64,000 nucleotides of DNA. Source: Daedaleopsis sinensis (taxonomy: Eukaryota > Basidiomycota > Agaricomycetes > Polyporales > Polyporaceae). The notes beneath the pieces are model-generated. The model ran no database searches. It was not told the DNA's origin and saw only the letters and a list, made by a program, of their open reading frames with translations. Shown here piece after piece: positions 32,027 through 43,466 of this stretch. The position numbers and the translations under genes were made by a program. Numbering within the stretch: position 1 is the first letter of the stretch; the number at the start of each line of letters is the position of its first letter. Location: contig CM066306.1 of the NCBI GenBank assembly GCA_033807695.1, forward strand, positions 496,001 to 560,000, read 5' to 3'.

Positions 32027-34126
32027 ATGGTTGCAGCCGGCCTGCTTGCTTTTTCATTCTTCGCGCTCGCGCTGGGCGCGCCCACTCCTGACACGTTCCA
32101 CCTCCACGACAGGCGCGCGGCCGCCCCCGCAGGCTACAAGGCGAACGGCGCTGCGAGCCCGGACGACGTTATCAACCTAGCAATCGCGCTCAAGACGGAC
32201 TCCGCGCCCCTCGTGCATAAGCTGCTCGATGTCAGCACCCCTGGCAGTACGAACTACCGCAAATGGCTCAGCAAGGCGCAGGTGTGTTCACGCATATGGG
32301 GATATCTAGCTCGCGCGCGCGCGGTGCTGACAGGTGCATCTGCAGGTCGAAGAACTCACTGCGCCGAGCAAGAGCGCACTCGCGGCGGTGAATGGATGGT
32401 TGAAACAGAATGGGGTCAAGGCAACGGCAGGTGCGACGAGCCAGTGGCTGAATATTGAGGTGCCCGTCGCGCAGGCGAACGCGCTCCTCGACGCCGACTT
32501 TACTGTGTACAAGAACTCGGACACTGGCGTCACAGCAGTCCGCACGCTGGCGTACTCCCTCCCCAAGAGCGTGAAGCCGTTCGTTGACTTCGTGTACCCA
32601 GCAACTTCGTGAGTCATCCTTTCTTGATAGCGGCGGGGGCTCGGGCTGTCTGGGAGGATCAGAGGTAGGGACGCAATGCAGCAAGGTGAAACTGATGTGA
32701 ACGACCGCGCGCGTAGGTTCCCCGTACAAGCGACGAAAGGCGGCATTTCTGCGGTATACAACACGGGCTCGTTCCGCAACGGTACGCTGACTGCGCGCGC
32801 GGGTCAAGCCGACGCAGGCTGCGCGAAAGCTATGACCCCGAAGTGTCTCCAAGAACTTTACAATATCCCGACCGAGCCAGCGACGCAGGATGCGAACAAG
32901 ATGGTCGTCAGCAGCTTCGCCGACTCGTTCGCTAGCCGGTCCGACTTGTTCAGCTTCCTCAGCAAGTTCCGCCCGGACATGGAAAGCGACACGACCTTTC
33001 AACTCGCGGTCCTGAACGACGGCGAGAACGATGAGAATCAGCCCAGCGTCGAAGGCGTACGTACTACTCATGTTGGCTTCAGAGGGGCTACGATTTACCT
33101 GACTCGCGCGATCTGTAGAGCTTGGATACCCAGTACACAGTTGGAATCGCGACGGAGGTGCCGATTACGTTCACCAGCGTAGGAGCCAGCAACGATGGCG
33201 ACCTGACGGGCTTCCTGAACCTTGTCAACGCGCTTATCGCGGACGACCGGCCGCCCACCGTCTTCACGACTTCTTTCGGTTTCCCGGAAGAACTCGTCTC
33301 TCAAGATCTCGCGAAGTACGTGTGCAGTTCCGCTCGTGGGCACTTCAGAGCTAATCCGCATTATTGTCGACAGCAACATCTGCAACGCCTACGCTCAGCT
33401 CGGCGCGCGTGGCACGTCGATCTTTTTCTCGTCCGGAGACAGCGGTGTGGACGACGGTCAGGGTGGCACTTGCACGACCTTCCGCCCGACCTTCCCATCC
33501 GGCTGCCCCTTGTGAGTATATCGGCACATCCTCGCACCACGACACTCACGCTAAGCATCCCAACAGCGTGACCGTCGTCGGCGCGACCCAGGGTGTCTCC
33601 CCCGAGGCCGCTGCAGATTTCTCCTCGGGCGGCTTCTCGAACCTGTTCGAGCAGCCCACCTACCAGCAAGACTCGGTCGGCTCCTACCTCGACTTCCTCG
33701 GAGACACCAACTCCGGGCTCTTCAACACCGGCGGGCGCGGCTACCCCGACATCTCCGCCGCGGGGGTCAACTACCAGGTGAACATCGGCGGCACGGTCTC
33801 GCCCGTGTCCGGGACGAGCGCGAGCGCGCCGCTCGTCGCGAGCATCGTCTCGCTCATCAACGACCGCCTCATCGCCGAGGGCAAGTCCACGATGGGCTTC
33901 CTCAACCCGTTCCTGTACTCGAGTGGGAGCGTCGCGCTAGACGACGTCACGCAGGGGAGCAACCCGGGGTGCGGGACGGACGGCTTCCCGGCGACGACTG
34001 GATGGGACCCGGTGCGTGCCTTGCACTCTCTGCGCTCGCCGACTCTGACATTCGTGGCGCGACGTGCAGGTCACTGGACTGGGCACGCCCGACTTCAACC
34101 GGCTGCTCACCGTCATCGGCCTCTGA
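32027..34126 (+). CDS. Secreted sedolisin-family (S53) serine-carboxyl peptidase, tripeptidyl-peptidase-like
   Basis: An extracellular acid peptidase that removes tripeptides or cleaves internally at low pH. Seven exons (32027-32281, 32346-32608, 32717-33056, 33119-33315, 33374-33511, 33567-34011, 34070-34126) give 564 residues. A signal peptide is clear ([19 protein letters not shown]). A pro-domain of the Pro-kumamolisin type follows ([26 protein letters not shown]). The catalytic Glu and Asp lie in [13 protein letters not shown]. The oxyanion-hole Asp is in FFSSGDSGV and the catalytic Ser in [12 protein letters not shown]. The calcium-binding C-terminus is present ([20 protein letters not shown]). 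The complete set indicates an active enzyme. Start chosen at the Met that begins the signal peptide. It stands alone, consistent with nutrition of a wood- or litter-decay fungus (inference). Confidence 0.92.
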
Positions 34127-34946
34127 GGACCCCCGAATGCTCCTCCTAGGTTGTTGCTGCAACCGGACTCTACCGACGCGAGGACGTCGAGCCATTCTTT
34201 GTCTGGCGACATTCGTTTTCGTTTTACCGTAGTCTGCTATCGATATCCTTTGGTCAGGCCCGCGCTCGCGAGATGCGCCCTGGATGTCAACTCACTCTAC
34301 CGACATCAGCAATAAGCGCGGCCAATCCCCATCGTGCGTACGAACCCGTTCCTTTGTGGTCTTCAAGACGTTGCTATAACAAGCAAAAGTTTGGCACTTG
34401 AGCAGCTTCTGGAGTGCCTCAGTCTCCTCTGTACGTATACATAGGGGCTCGCCCGTTCATCCGTTTGCGCCTTGCGTCCTCGACACTCCTTTCACTATCA
34501 AATGGATCTCTTCCCAAAATCCTGCCTCAAGCCTGCCCTCGAATTCATAGTGAGTGATTTTGATTTTCTCAACGAAGCGTCAAATTGTTGCCCTCCTTGC
34601 AGCACTGAGCAGTTGGTCTCTCCGATCCGTCCTCGGGCGATGGGAGAAGTTGAATCTAGGCTGTTGCGGCTCCAGACAATCGTCGGACGACTCGGATTTA
34701 CACCGTACAGGGGAAGAGGACCACCCCAGTCATAGACGCCTGCGATTACGATGACATGACTTTGCATCTTATCAGATAACGAGTCTATCACCCCACGCGG
34801 ACTGCGTTGGTAGCCCTTGATCTGCAACCTTTGTCATTCCTCCACAGCGACCTAGCGACCTCACTTCGCATCCCGCTTGCGAGTCATGTCGGTGCTCAGA
34901 CCACTTTTGCATGCAGGTGCGAATCTCCCAGGCCCTGATCCCCTCG
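34127..34946. other. Intergenic between sedolisin and MFS genes
   Basis: Mostly featureless. It contains one weak two-exon small ORF, listed separately. Confidence 0.45.
34502..34735 (+). CDS. Possible small protein of 57 residues (weak)
   Basis: An ATG at 34502 opens MDLFPKSCLKPALEFI. A GTGAGT donor at 34550 and an acceptor ending at 34609 would join it in frame to LVSPIRPRAMGEVESRLLRL, ending at TAG 34733-34735. There is no family match and the acceptor (ACTGAG) is poor, so it may be chance. Confidence 0.15.
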   Translation: MDLFPKSCLKPALEFIVSDFDFLNEASNCCPPCSTEQLVSPIRPRAMGEVESRLLRLQTIVGRLGFTPYRGRGPPQS

Positions 34947-34954
34947 TATATAAA
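34947..34954 (+). promoter_or_regulatory. TATA box of the MFS transporter gene
   Basis: TATATAAA, 61 bp before the ATG at 35015. Confidence 0.6.
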
Positions 34955-35014
34955 CCATGAGACGGTCAAATGGTGGCGCTCAGCACCCCCTCCCCCTCCT
35001 GCTCTACGCACAAG

Positions 35015-36798
35015 ATGTCTTCTAGAACCTCCACCAATGAAATCGAAGTTGGTCCTTCGATCGCAAAGCGGCCGTCCGGCGATGACAATGAACGTGTGCC
35101 AACAAGAGACTTTGGGTTTCTTTCAATCCCGCGACGTGTCCGACATGATCCTGCACACCCTCAGACTTTGGGACTAGGTGTGGCGGTTCTTTTTGGGTTC
35201 ACCATAGCAGTCGGTGAGTACGAAAGCATTGCTCGCAGTGACCTGTCATCTGACATCGAGACAGTCGTCGCGAACCTCGCTTACGCCCAACCTTTGCTAA
35301 GTGAGTGTCTGACCGTAGTGGCCTTCTCCTGAGTGTCCAGCTCACGCGCCGGAACAGTCCAATTGGCGGAACACTTCAGGGTGACGCATCATGCTGTGTC
35401 CAATATCCCCACATTGTTGCAAGCAGGGTGAGGAGATCGTACATTACTACTGCATGACCGAGTAACGCGCTATCTAGGTATGCCCTGGGCCTCCTCGCAA
35501 TATGTCCCCTAGGCGACCTTGTCCGCAGACGACCACTCATTCTCCTACTCGTCTCCCTGTGCGCCATGTTTTCCATACCTCTGGCCGTCACTTCCAATAT
35601 CGTTGTGTTCGAGATCTTCTCCTTCTTCGTAGGTCTCGTCACTGTCGTTCCTCAGGTCATCGCGCCCCTCGCTGTCGATCTCGCTCCTCCTGAGCGTCGC
35701 GCGTTCTCCATCTCGATCATATGGGCTGGGCTCACACTCGGCACCCTCGTTGGACGAGCCCTCTCGGGCATCGTAGCCCAATTCATCACATGGCGCGCGG
35801 TATTTTACATCGCTTTCGGTTCCCAACTTGCCCTAGTGGGCATGCTGTACTGGGTCCTGCCGGATTACCCGCCGAAGAACAACAAGGAGACGTACTTCAG
35901 CGTGCTCCGCAGTATGGCCAGGTATACCGTCACAGAGCCGCTGCTTGCTCAAGCAATCGTGATCAACCTCGTGTCATCTGCGTGCTACACAAACTTCAAC
36001 GTCACCTTGACCTTCCTGTTGGACGGCCCGCCATTCAACTTCTCGACGTGAGCGTCGCATCTGAGCTCGAAGAATTACTGACTCATCTTCCCCCCTCAAT
36101 AGGCTTGCGATAGGCTTGTTCTCCTTGATCGGTATCTTAGGCTTGATGCTCGCGCCGCACATCGGACGCGCCATCGACAAGCTCGTACCATTCTACGCTA
36201 CAGTCATCGCGGTTGCCGCGCTCCTCTTGGTCTACACACTGCAGATCGCTGCTATTGGGCTGCACATCGCGGTAGTGGTCATTGTCTACATCGGTATAGA
36301 TATTTTCCGGCAGACGCAATACGTATCCTTGACGAGCTCCGTCCTCGGGCTGGATGCGGACGCACGCTCGCGGATCAACGCTGTTCTCATTCTTTCTGTG
36401 AGTCAAATTCGCTGCTCTCCAGCCGCGCGTTCGTGAACGTACTAACGATTGACCATGGACAGCTGTTCTTAGGGCAGGTGACCGGCACGTCCGTCGGATC
36501 GAAGGTCTTCACGCAATATGGCTGGCGCGCGAGCGCGGCGCTCAATGTGGGCTGGACAGTTCTGACCTTAGTCGTCCTCCTCCTCCGCGGACCCCACGTC
36601 TCGCGGTATACCTGGTTTGGTTGGGGGCAAGGAGCGCGGCCGTTCCGAGCGTCTGGAAAGGAAATCAGCACTCCTGCTGCGTCAGAGGGAGAAGCTGTCA
36701 CCACGCGATCGGACTCCAGGGACGACGAGAGAGATTCAACGAAGTCTGCGATCGCGTCTGCGCTGCCAGCCGAGGGGCGAAGATCTCTAGCAGAATAG
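35015..36798 (+). CDS. Major facilitator superfamily transporter
   Basis: Six exons (35015-35213, 35265-35300, 35358-35427, 35478-36047, 36103-36397, 36463-36798) keep frame for 501 residues. A polar N-terminus of about 50 residues precedes membrane spans beginning LGLGVAVLFGFTIAV. ANLAYAQPLL in span 1, followed by YALGLLAICPLGDLVRRRPL, is the MFS motif A region (G..gDr.GRrp; here GDLVRRRP). Further spans include GLVTVVPQVIAPLAVDL and GIVAQFITWRAVFYI. The second half has GLFSLIGILGLMLAP and GQVTGTSVGSKVF. The layout matches DHA1-like drug or metabolite exporters (bacterial YgaY type). Substrate unknown. The C-terminal tail is long and acidic/serine-rich. A broken partial copy follows directly downstream. 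Confidence 0.88.
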
Positions 36799-36869
36799 GA
36801 AGTTAACCGGAACATGGCTCATACGCTGTAAGTCGCTGGTCCATTCGTGACACTACTAGTTACTTATCA

Positions 36870-37258
36870 TAGCGCTGCTAGCTCTGTCACCTTACTGCAA
36901 CTTGAAGCAAGGTGGGTGCATAGTTACCCATGCAACAACTTTAATAGCCACGCTGACTAGCGCTGACTGCACCACGGGTAGATATGCTGTCGGGCTGCTG
37001 ACGATCTGCCCTCTCGGCGATCTCGTCCGCCGCCGTCCGTTGATCCTGCTCCTGACTTTCACCACCGCCACTCTCACCGTTGGCCTGGCAGCGACGTCGC
37101 ACTTCCCCGTCTTTGAAGTTATATCCTTCTTCGTGGGCGTGTTCAGCATCATACCGCATATCCTTGCCCCCCTAGCCATTGACCTCACTCCTCACTCCGC
37201 CCGAACGCGCGTGCATTCGTGCGCAGGTCGAACATTCAGCACCGTCTTAGTATCTTAA
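36870..37258 (+). pseudogene. Truncated tandem copy of the MFS transporter
   Basis: Equivalent to exons 3-4 of the neighbour: SSVTLLQLEA, a short intron (36911-36979, same position as in the parent), then YAVGLLTICPLGDLVRRRPLI..., VISFFVGVFSIIPHILAPLA and IDLTP. A small insertion breaks the frame near 37190, and similarity ends near 37235, just before the left edge of the inverted duplication at about 37262. No start codon or first exons. The parental gene is diverged, so this is an older tandem duplicate cut short. Confidence 0.85.
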
Positions 37259-37318
37259 TGGTTATCTGCCCCTACGTATTGCTATCGTACATGGCATCAC
37301 AGATAGTGAATCACGAAT

Positions 37319-39101
37319 CTAGTGCTCGCACATCCCGAACTCCAACTCATACACAGTCTCGTTCTGCTCGATGACGAACTTCGCCCGCTCCTCCATGAAC
37401 TTCTTCTGCACCTCCTCCGCTTCTTCCCGGCTCATCACGCCCTCTCTCACGTACTCCGCGACCAGATCGAACAGCTCCTGCGGGAGCCTTCCCAGCGCCG
37501 TGGACTTCTCCAGCTCGTTGATCGACCAGTCCGCCTGCTGAGGTGGAACGACCGTCGTCGACAGGATGTCCACGTCCGGGTTCACCAAGAAGAAGCACAG
37601 GATCTTCCGGTACCCGGGTTTCGACGGGTCCGCGAGCTCGAATGAGTCGACGCGGTGCTGGTAGATGTTCGGGAACGCGATGCACTTGTCCTCCTCCGCG
37701 ATGACATGTCCGAGCCTCTGATTCAGGAAATCTTCGGAGCCGAAGCCATACGCGACTACGTATCCACGGTCATCGTCCTGCTGGTACGGCAGCTCTCCCC
37801 GGGCGTCCGAGTCGCCGACGACCGCGCGGAACTCGAGCCGCGATTCGGTTATGTTCTCGCACGCGTAGTAGTAAAGGCCCGTTGCGACAATCCGCTCGTT
37901 TGCCATGCCCTCGACATGCCACGAGCCCCCGGGGTACTTCGGGTTCTCCGGGGTGAGCACGATGTTCGCGAGCTTCACGATCACTTGGACCTTGCGCCCG
38001 CGCAGAGAGTACTCGGCGCGCGACTCCGGATCAGGTTCGTACGGTGCGAACGGGGCTGGGTCAGGGATGATGGGCCACTGGTGGATGTGCTCCCACTCTT
38101 CGTAGTCTTCTCCTTCCGCAGGCTCCCCAATGCCGTCGTACCAGCGACGCGGATTGACCATAACCGCGAGAGGTGGGTCTACAGAGAGCGTGGCGGAAAG
38201 GACACACTCAAACAGTGGAACAAATCGCGCGAGGATCGACTCGATGCAAGGGTAGAGCGCGGCGTGGCGAGTGGGGTGCAGGTTATTGATGTACGCGAGC
38301 GCCTTGACCTCGCCTGAGTCGGAGACCTCGAAGTCGGTCGGCAGCCATTGGTACTTGCGTGAGACAACCCAGTCTGTTTCATGGACTAGATCGGGGCGGC
38401 GGGCCATATAATTCGCTTCGGTGAGGAGCTCGACTGGATGACCACTGGCGGCGTTGTCCTTGCGGACGTACGAGTCACCGATGCGAAGACAGTACATGGT
38501 TGGGTGAACAAGATCGAGGACCTGGTTGTTGGATCCGGGATGCCAGTGCTTCTCGTCCTCAGGGACGTCCTCGAGGATGCTGATACCCTTAACAAGCGTG
38601 TCCTTGAGCTCGTCAAGGATAAGGGATCGCGACTCAAAGACTTTCTCGACAGACGTCGCCTAAAGCTGCACGTAAGTAATGCATATGCCGGAACGCTTTG
38701 GCGGGCTGAGTACGTACGAAGATGCCCGTGAGAGGGTCCCTTTGCTTCGCCTCGTGTCTCAGCTCGTCAAAGATGTAATCGAGCTGCGCATCAGTGATGG
38801 GGTCGCGCGGCCATTGCTTCATAGGGCCGTTTCTACACTCCATGCGCTCCTCGCCGCCCCAGAACTGCTCGACGAAGACGCGGTCTTGCTCGACGATCTC
38901 CTGGCGCCATTTCGCGACGATCGCGGGGTCGTTGACCTTCTCCCACCAGTTTGGCTTTGCGCGGATTTTTCCCGAGAACTGGCGCATGCGGAGCTCGACG
39001 AGGGTGACTAGTTCGCGTTTGTTGAACACGAACGGTGAAGGGAAGGTCGTCCTGGCCGTGGGTGGCGGCTGACTGTCCTTGATCCACTTTATGCGTGCCA
39101 T
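37319..39101 (-). CDS. DUF4246 protein, copy A
   Basis: Two exons (39101-38718 and 38659-37319) give 574 residues. It matches the fungal DUF4246 family (PF14033), found widely in ascomycetes and basidiomycetes with unknown biochemical role. Visible landmarks are RELVTLVELRMRQFSGKIR near the N-terminus, KPNWWEKVNDPAIVAKWR, YIFDELRHEA, NNLHPTRHAALYPCIESIL, KVQVIVKLANIVLTPENP, YPGGSWHVEGMANERIVAT, a putative metal/cofactor-like segment FPNIYQHRVDSFELADPSK, and PGYRKILCFFLVNPD. The layout H..GG.WH.EG......R..H...PF.L.....GHRKIL resembles 2-oxoglutarate oxygenase-like folds, but that is only a guess. It lies 3' of the DUF4470 gene on the same strand, as in copy B. No lesions. Confidence 0.85.
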
Positions 39102-39722
39102 GAAGATGAAGGGAGATAGAGGTTCGGCGCGTTGATGTAAATCATGAAGTCGTAGGCCTCCCTTTATGTTCTCATGGAAAGACCTAGGGCCGATCTAGAT
39201 TGATCACTGCAACCGCAGCGTCCGTGTGCTCTTCTCCTTAAGCCCGCGCGTTACCTGTATTGATCCTACTTGCTATGTTTGTAACCCTCGTCACAATGAG
39301 CAATCGTGAGTCAGACAGCGATGTTTGTGACAGGTGCGGGTCCGCTGGCGGCGGGCGACGGGCGGGCGGGCAGGACAAGGAGGGTGTGAAGGCGGGGTGG
39401 CGTTTCTTTTCGGACTTCGCAACCGCCTCCGCTTAATCAGGCCTCCTCTCTCAGACCACCTCCGCCTCCGGACATGTACATGGGTGTATATGCGTGCATG
39501 ATAACCTAAATTCACAGCCAAAGCTGACAAGACAGACAGCCACAGCGTCGACGTAAATTCACCCTCACTCTTCCGGATTTACGCACCTGTGCTACCCAAA
39601 CTGTAGTATATATACCTCGGGCAAAAGATGGGCTCAAGTAGAAGAGAGTCTGACCCCCGCCGGTTACGGAGTAGGTTTCGATTAGTCAATGCTACTAAGA
39701 TGATGGCATGCATACTTAGAAA
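39102..39722. other. Intergenic between copy-A genes
   Basis: Matches, in reverse, 54653-55220 of arm 2 only in part. It holds the DUF4246 promoter. No gene is recognised. Confidence 0.5.
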
Positions 39723-42700
39723 CTACTTCTTGTCAGATGCGACCCGAAGGACCCATGACGCGATAGGAACCGGATACGTAGCTGCCAGACTCTGTCAGCG
39801 CAGCCGCATATTGTAGAACTGGTCACTCACCGATGGTCCCAACATCATTCCGATACACAACGACCGCCCACTTCTCCCCGCGCATCCTCTCGACCCGCCT
39901 CCTGCTCATCCGGAACCTGATCTCTTCGCGGTACATCACACGCTCCTGCGCGGTCAGCACGAAGAACGTCCCCGGTACGAGCCCGGCCCTCCGCCCCTCA
40001 AACACGTCCGACATGTGCCCAATCACGTCCTCCGCGCCCACCTTGTCCGAGCGGTAGAACAGCAGATGCGCGACGGGCTGGTACGGGACGCTATGGTAGC
40101 CCGTCGCCGGCGCCAAGGCCACGGGGGTCGGCCGCACGCGCACCTCCCACTCCACGACGTCCGCCGCGTCGCGCGAGAAGTCGGCCGGGAGCGCAGACGC
40201 GACGGGGAACGGGATCGCGTGGTACGCCGTCGCGACGATCGTCTCGAACTCGACCAGCCACGGGTCGGTGCGGACCGTGCGCGCGGGCACGCGCCGGAGA
40301 CCCTCGCGCACGGGGATCGGGTAGACGCCGTTGTAGGGCGCGATGTCGGAGACCATGCGCCCGCTGAGGATGCGTGCGAGGAATTCGGAGAGCCAGTGGC
40401 CTGGGTAGCCAATCTCGTGGAGCCGCATGAGGAGGCCGAAGAACGCAACGAGGTTGTGGGGGAGGCGTACGTCGCCGCCCATCATGGGCGAGGACGTAAT
40501 GCGCCCGTGGATGAAGGTGTTGAAGAGGACACGAGTGAGCCAGATCGTCAGCTCGTCGCGGCGTGCGAGCGAGGAGAGAGGCTGCGGGAGGGAGGGGATC
40601 GGGCCGAGCTCGAGAATATGCATGATGACTTGGGAGTTGAGGATCGTACACGGCAGGTATCGAGGGAGTTCTGCCATCGTCAGCAGGGTGTACCTTGGTG
40701 ATCATACAGTTCTCAGTTGGACGGGTGACTATGAGAGGGGTGACTTTGAGACAGAACGGGAGACGTACGTGTGGAATAGCAGGTCGTGACTACCGCCCCA
40801 CGCTGACGTGTTCAATAGCGAATTGCATGCCAGAGCAGCATAAGGGCGGTCCTGCAGGTTGGGTGCGACATAAAGAATGACGTTCATCAAGAAGTGGGTG
40901 TAGTCGCTATAGACCACCAAGTTAGGAAGATAAGACAAGAGTGATTCTACCGGCCTCACTCACGGGACGTTGCTCAACCACATCCGAACAAACTTTCTTG
41001 GGAACTTCTTCGGGCGCGATATGTCCGCTCCACTCCGCATTTTGGTGAGCTCTTCGGAAAGTCCTCCAATGAGGAATTCAAGGGTGACCTTCTGCTCGAG
41101 GTCGCGGAGTGCCGCTGCGACATCTTCAAAGAAGGCATCGCACACTTCATAAGCGAGCTTGGGCATGATCAGGGATTTCCCAGACTTGCCCCGCAGCTTG
41201 GGGGAGGCCCTTGTAGCGGTTCCAGCGTGTAGGGTGTCGGTGTACGTTTGCAACTCGTCCATGACTTCGGAATGGTCGTTCATCATGTTTCGATAGCCAC
41301 GATTATATCTACGGCATATGGGATCGTCGGCGGAGCGATCCTGTCGTTGTGGTCAAGATAGACTGTCGTTGACATAAAGAATCCATAGTACTCACAAACA
41401 TGATGACGTTCGGTTTCCAACTGCTCTCGATGTGGCCGACAACCTGCCAGCATTGTGAGATACACAAGTAGCAGTCGTTCGTTTCAGGTCCTCTCACCTG
41501 TCTCAAGCTAGACGGCGACAACTTCAAGCGAGCGGTCAGTTGGTCTTGGCTCTCGAGGTCTGCCCATGCAGGCCCGAAGCTCGGATGCCGCGTCCACAAC
41601 TCCCTGGGCGGCATGAGTACCTTCGTGTGCGCCGTCCAGAATTGCTCCCGAGACTCTTCCTGTCTGAGCCGCTCGACGATCGCATCAATGGCGCTATGAA
41701 TCACCTCGCGCGCCATCTGCGGCGATTCTCCAGGAGGACACATGCCCGCGTCGGCCACCTGCTCCGCGGACATGCCCAGGAGCACGGGCTTGAGGCGGGC
41801 GCGTTCGGCGGCGGCGACGGTGGCGGATTTCGGCGGACGCATGCCGAGCGGTCGGACGGTGTGGTTCGCGAGCATTTCGCGCGTCGACCTTTTGACGGTC
41901 ATCCAAAAGTCCAGCGCGTCGCGGATCGCGGGGATGTCTGCCGGGGAGATGTGCATCCACGGAGGGAGATCCGGGGGACTGGATGCGAGCCGTTGGGACA
42001 CCGACTTGAACAGGTCCTGCATCCTGCGAAACCCAATCGAGTGTCAGCGTAAGGTGCTGCGGGACAAGGAGAACACATACCTTGTGTAGCAGTAGGGGGG
42101 CATTGTAGAGGTGCAGTACATGTACATGAGCGTCGCTTTGATCTCCACGCGGACGGATGCGTCCTTCGTGTTGTTCAGCTCGTGCAGGAGTATAAAGACA
42201 CAGAGGTCCCGCGCTATTGTCGCGTCGTGGATGTCAAGGAGCGTCATATGCGCGTGAAACTTCTTCTGCTTCTGGCTATTCAAGCCCTTGTACGCGGCGG
42301 AGAGGCCACATAACGAGCCGAAGACGTGACGAGCTGACACATGTCAGTTGACGGACTAGTAGTGCGTACACCGAGAAGCTCACCGTCGCCGACCCCTCCA
42401 AACATGAATGCAATGTTTGCCAAGTCGTCGTCAGAGAACTTATCGATGTGGAGAGGATTAGGATATTCGCCCCATCCTCTGGTGAGATCTATGACTGGGT
42501 CGTGACCTATCTACATACACAATTCATGTCAGAATAAGGATATCATCTCGAAGTTTAACTGACCCACCCCATAGTATTCTTTTGTATCGTCTCTGTCGTT
42601 CAGAGGCGTTGAGTCGATAAGGGTAGATTAAAAAAAGGGAGGAAACGCACAGAGGCCTGCAGAACAGGGGTAGTCGCGATAGACCTGTGAGACAAGCATC

Positions 42701-43295
42701 CCGCTTTCCCAAAAGGTCAGACATGCTCAATTCGACGAGCGCCCACTCCTCCCAGGCGCGTCGCAACGGCTCCTGCGACGCGTCGTTCGCGACTGCGCTC
42801 AGTGCCGCACTCCGCAAGTCGTCGATCTCATTCTGGAGGGCTGCCAAATCCCCGACTTGGATCGTGCGCGCGTGGGCAGCATGGCTCAAGGCCTTCGCCA
42901 GGCGCGTCGACAGTCGGACGAGCAGCGTGCCCGCCGCCATATTTTCCGTGTGGCTCATGCTTCTCCATGCCCGCAGGATGGCCTCAATGCAGCGCTTGTA
43001 GTCCCCGAGCTCGAAGAGAGCCGCGCTGAGATTTGAGGGATACACCGGATCGCTGTCGTCGGCTTTCTCTGCCTAGATGAAAGAGATGCATGAACCACTG
43101 CAGCTGAGCTGCAAGTTGGAGGTTTCTCTTACTTCAGCGTATAGCTCGCATGCTCTATGCCCCGTCGATGGTCAATATATGCGCGGAAAGTCGCGTAAAA
43201 AGGGAGATTAGGAGGAACAACGCGTACCTCGAGTACGCGCCCGCCTTGAATAGTTCGTTTCCCTTCTGCTTGAGTGCTGCAGCGTCGCGCGCCAT
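39723..43295 (-). CDS. TPR / DUF4470 domain protein, copy A
   Basis: A multi-exon minus-strand gene from ATG at 43295 to TAG at 39723-39725, encoding about 1,000 residues. The N-terminus MARDAAALKQKGNELFKAGAYS, then CELYAE and AEKADDSDPVYPSNLSAAL, is a tetratricopeptide-like region. A DUF4470-like block follows (ARHVFGSLCGLSAAYKGL, KKFHAHMTLLDIHDATIARD, CVFILLHELN). The middle and C-terminal parts (ISPADIPAIRDALDFWMTVK, YTHFLMNVILYVAPNLQDR, NLVAFFGLLMRLHEIGYPGH, FVLTAQERVMYREEIRFRM) match copy B and the broken copy at 7228-20579. DUF4470 is often found with MYND or TPR parts in basidiomycetes; function unknown. Introns are short and canonical. All exons remain open, so the gene looks functional. 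Confidence 0.8.
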
Positions 43296-43466
43296 TGAGC
43301 CCAGATACTACAGTGAGACACCAGTACCTAAGAGCAATAGTGGCGGTAGTGGAGGTGGTAGTGGTGAAGAAAAACGCGTGGTGCCTCGAGCTCGACGACC
43401 GCGACAAGTTTGTCTGGGTCACTAGCGCCCACTCACGTGGAGGGTAATCCTATGTACTTACCGGGA

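Larger units (their letters stand above)
37262..43466 (-). repeat. Arm 1 of a large inverted duplication (about 6.2 kb)
   Basis: Gene order and sequence are the mirror image of 50905-57065. Similarity runs from just beyond the DUF4246 stop (shared GATGCCATGTACGATAGC with the same distance to the stop) to a shared GGTAAGTACATAG about 170 bp upstream of the DUF4470 start. Both introns and intergenic DNA match, so it is a segmental duplication, not retroposition. Third-position differences are common while protein sequence is conserved. Confidence 0.88.

Noticed and set aside
32268..33071. 267-residue minus-strand frame
   Set aside because: Antisense to sedolisin exons and introns with conserved sense-strand motifs.
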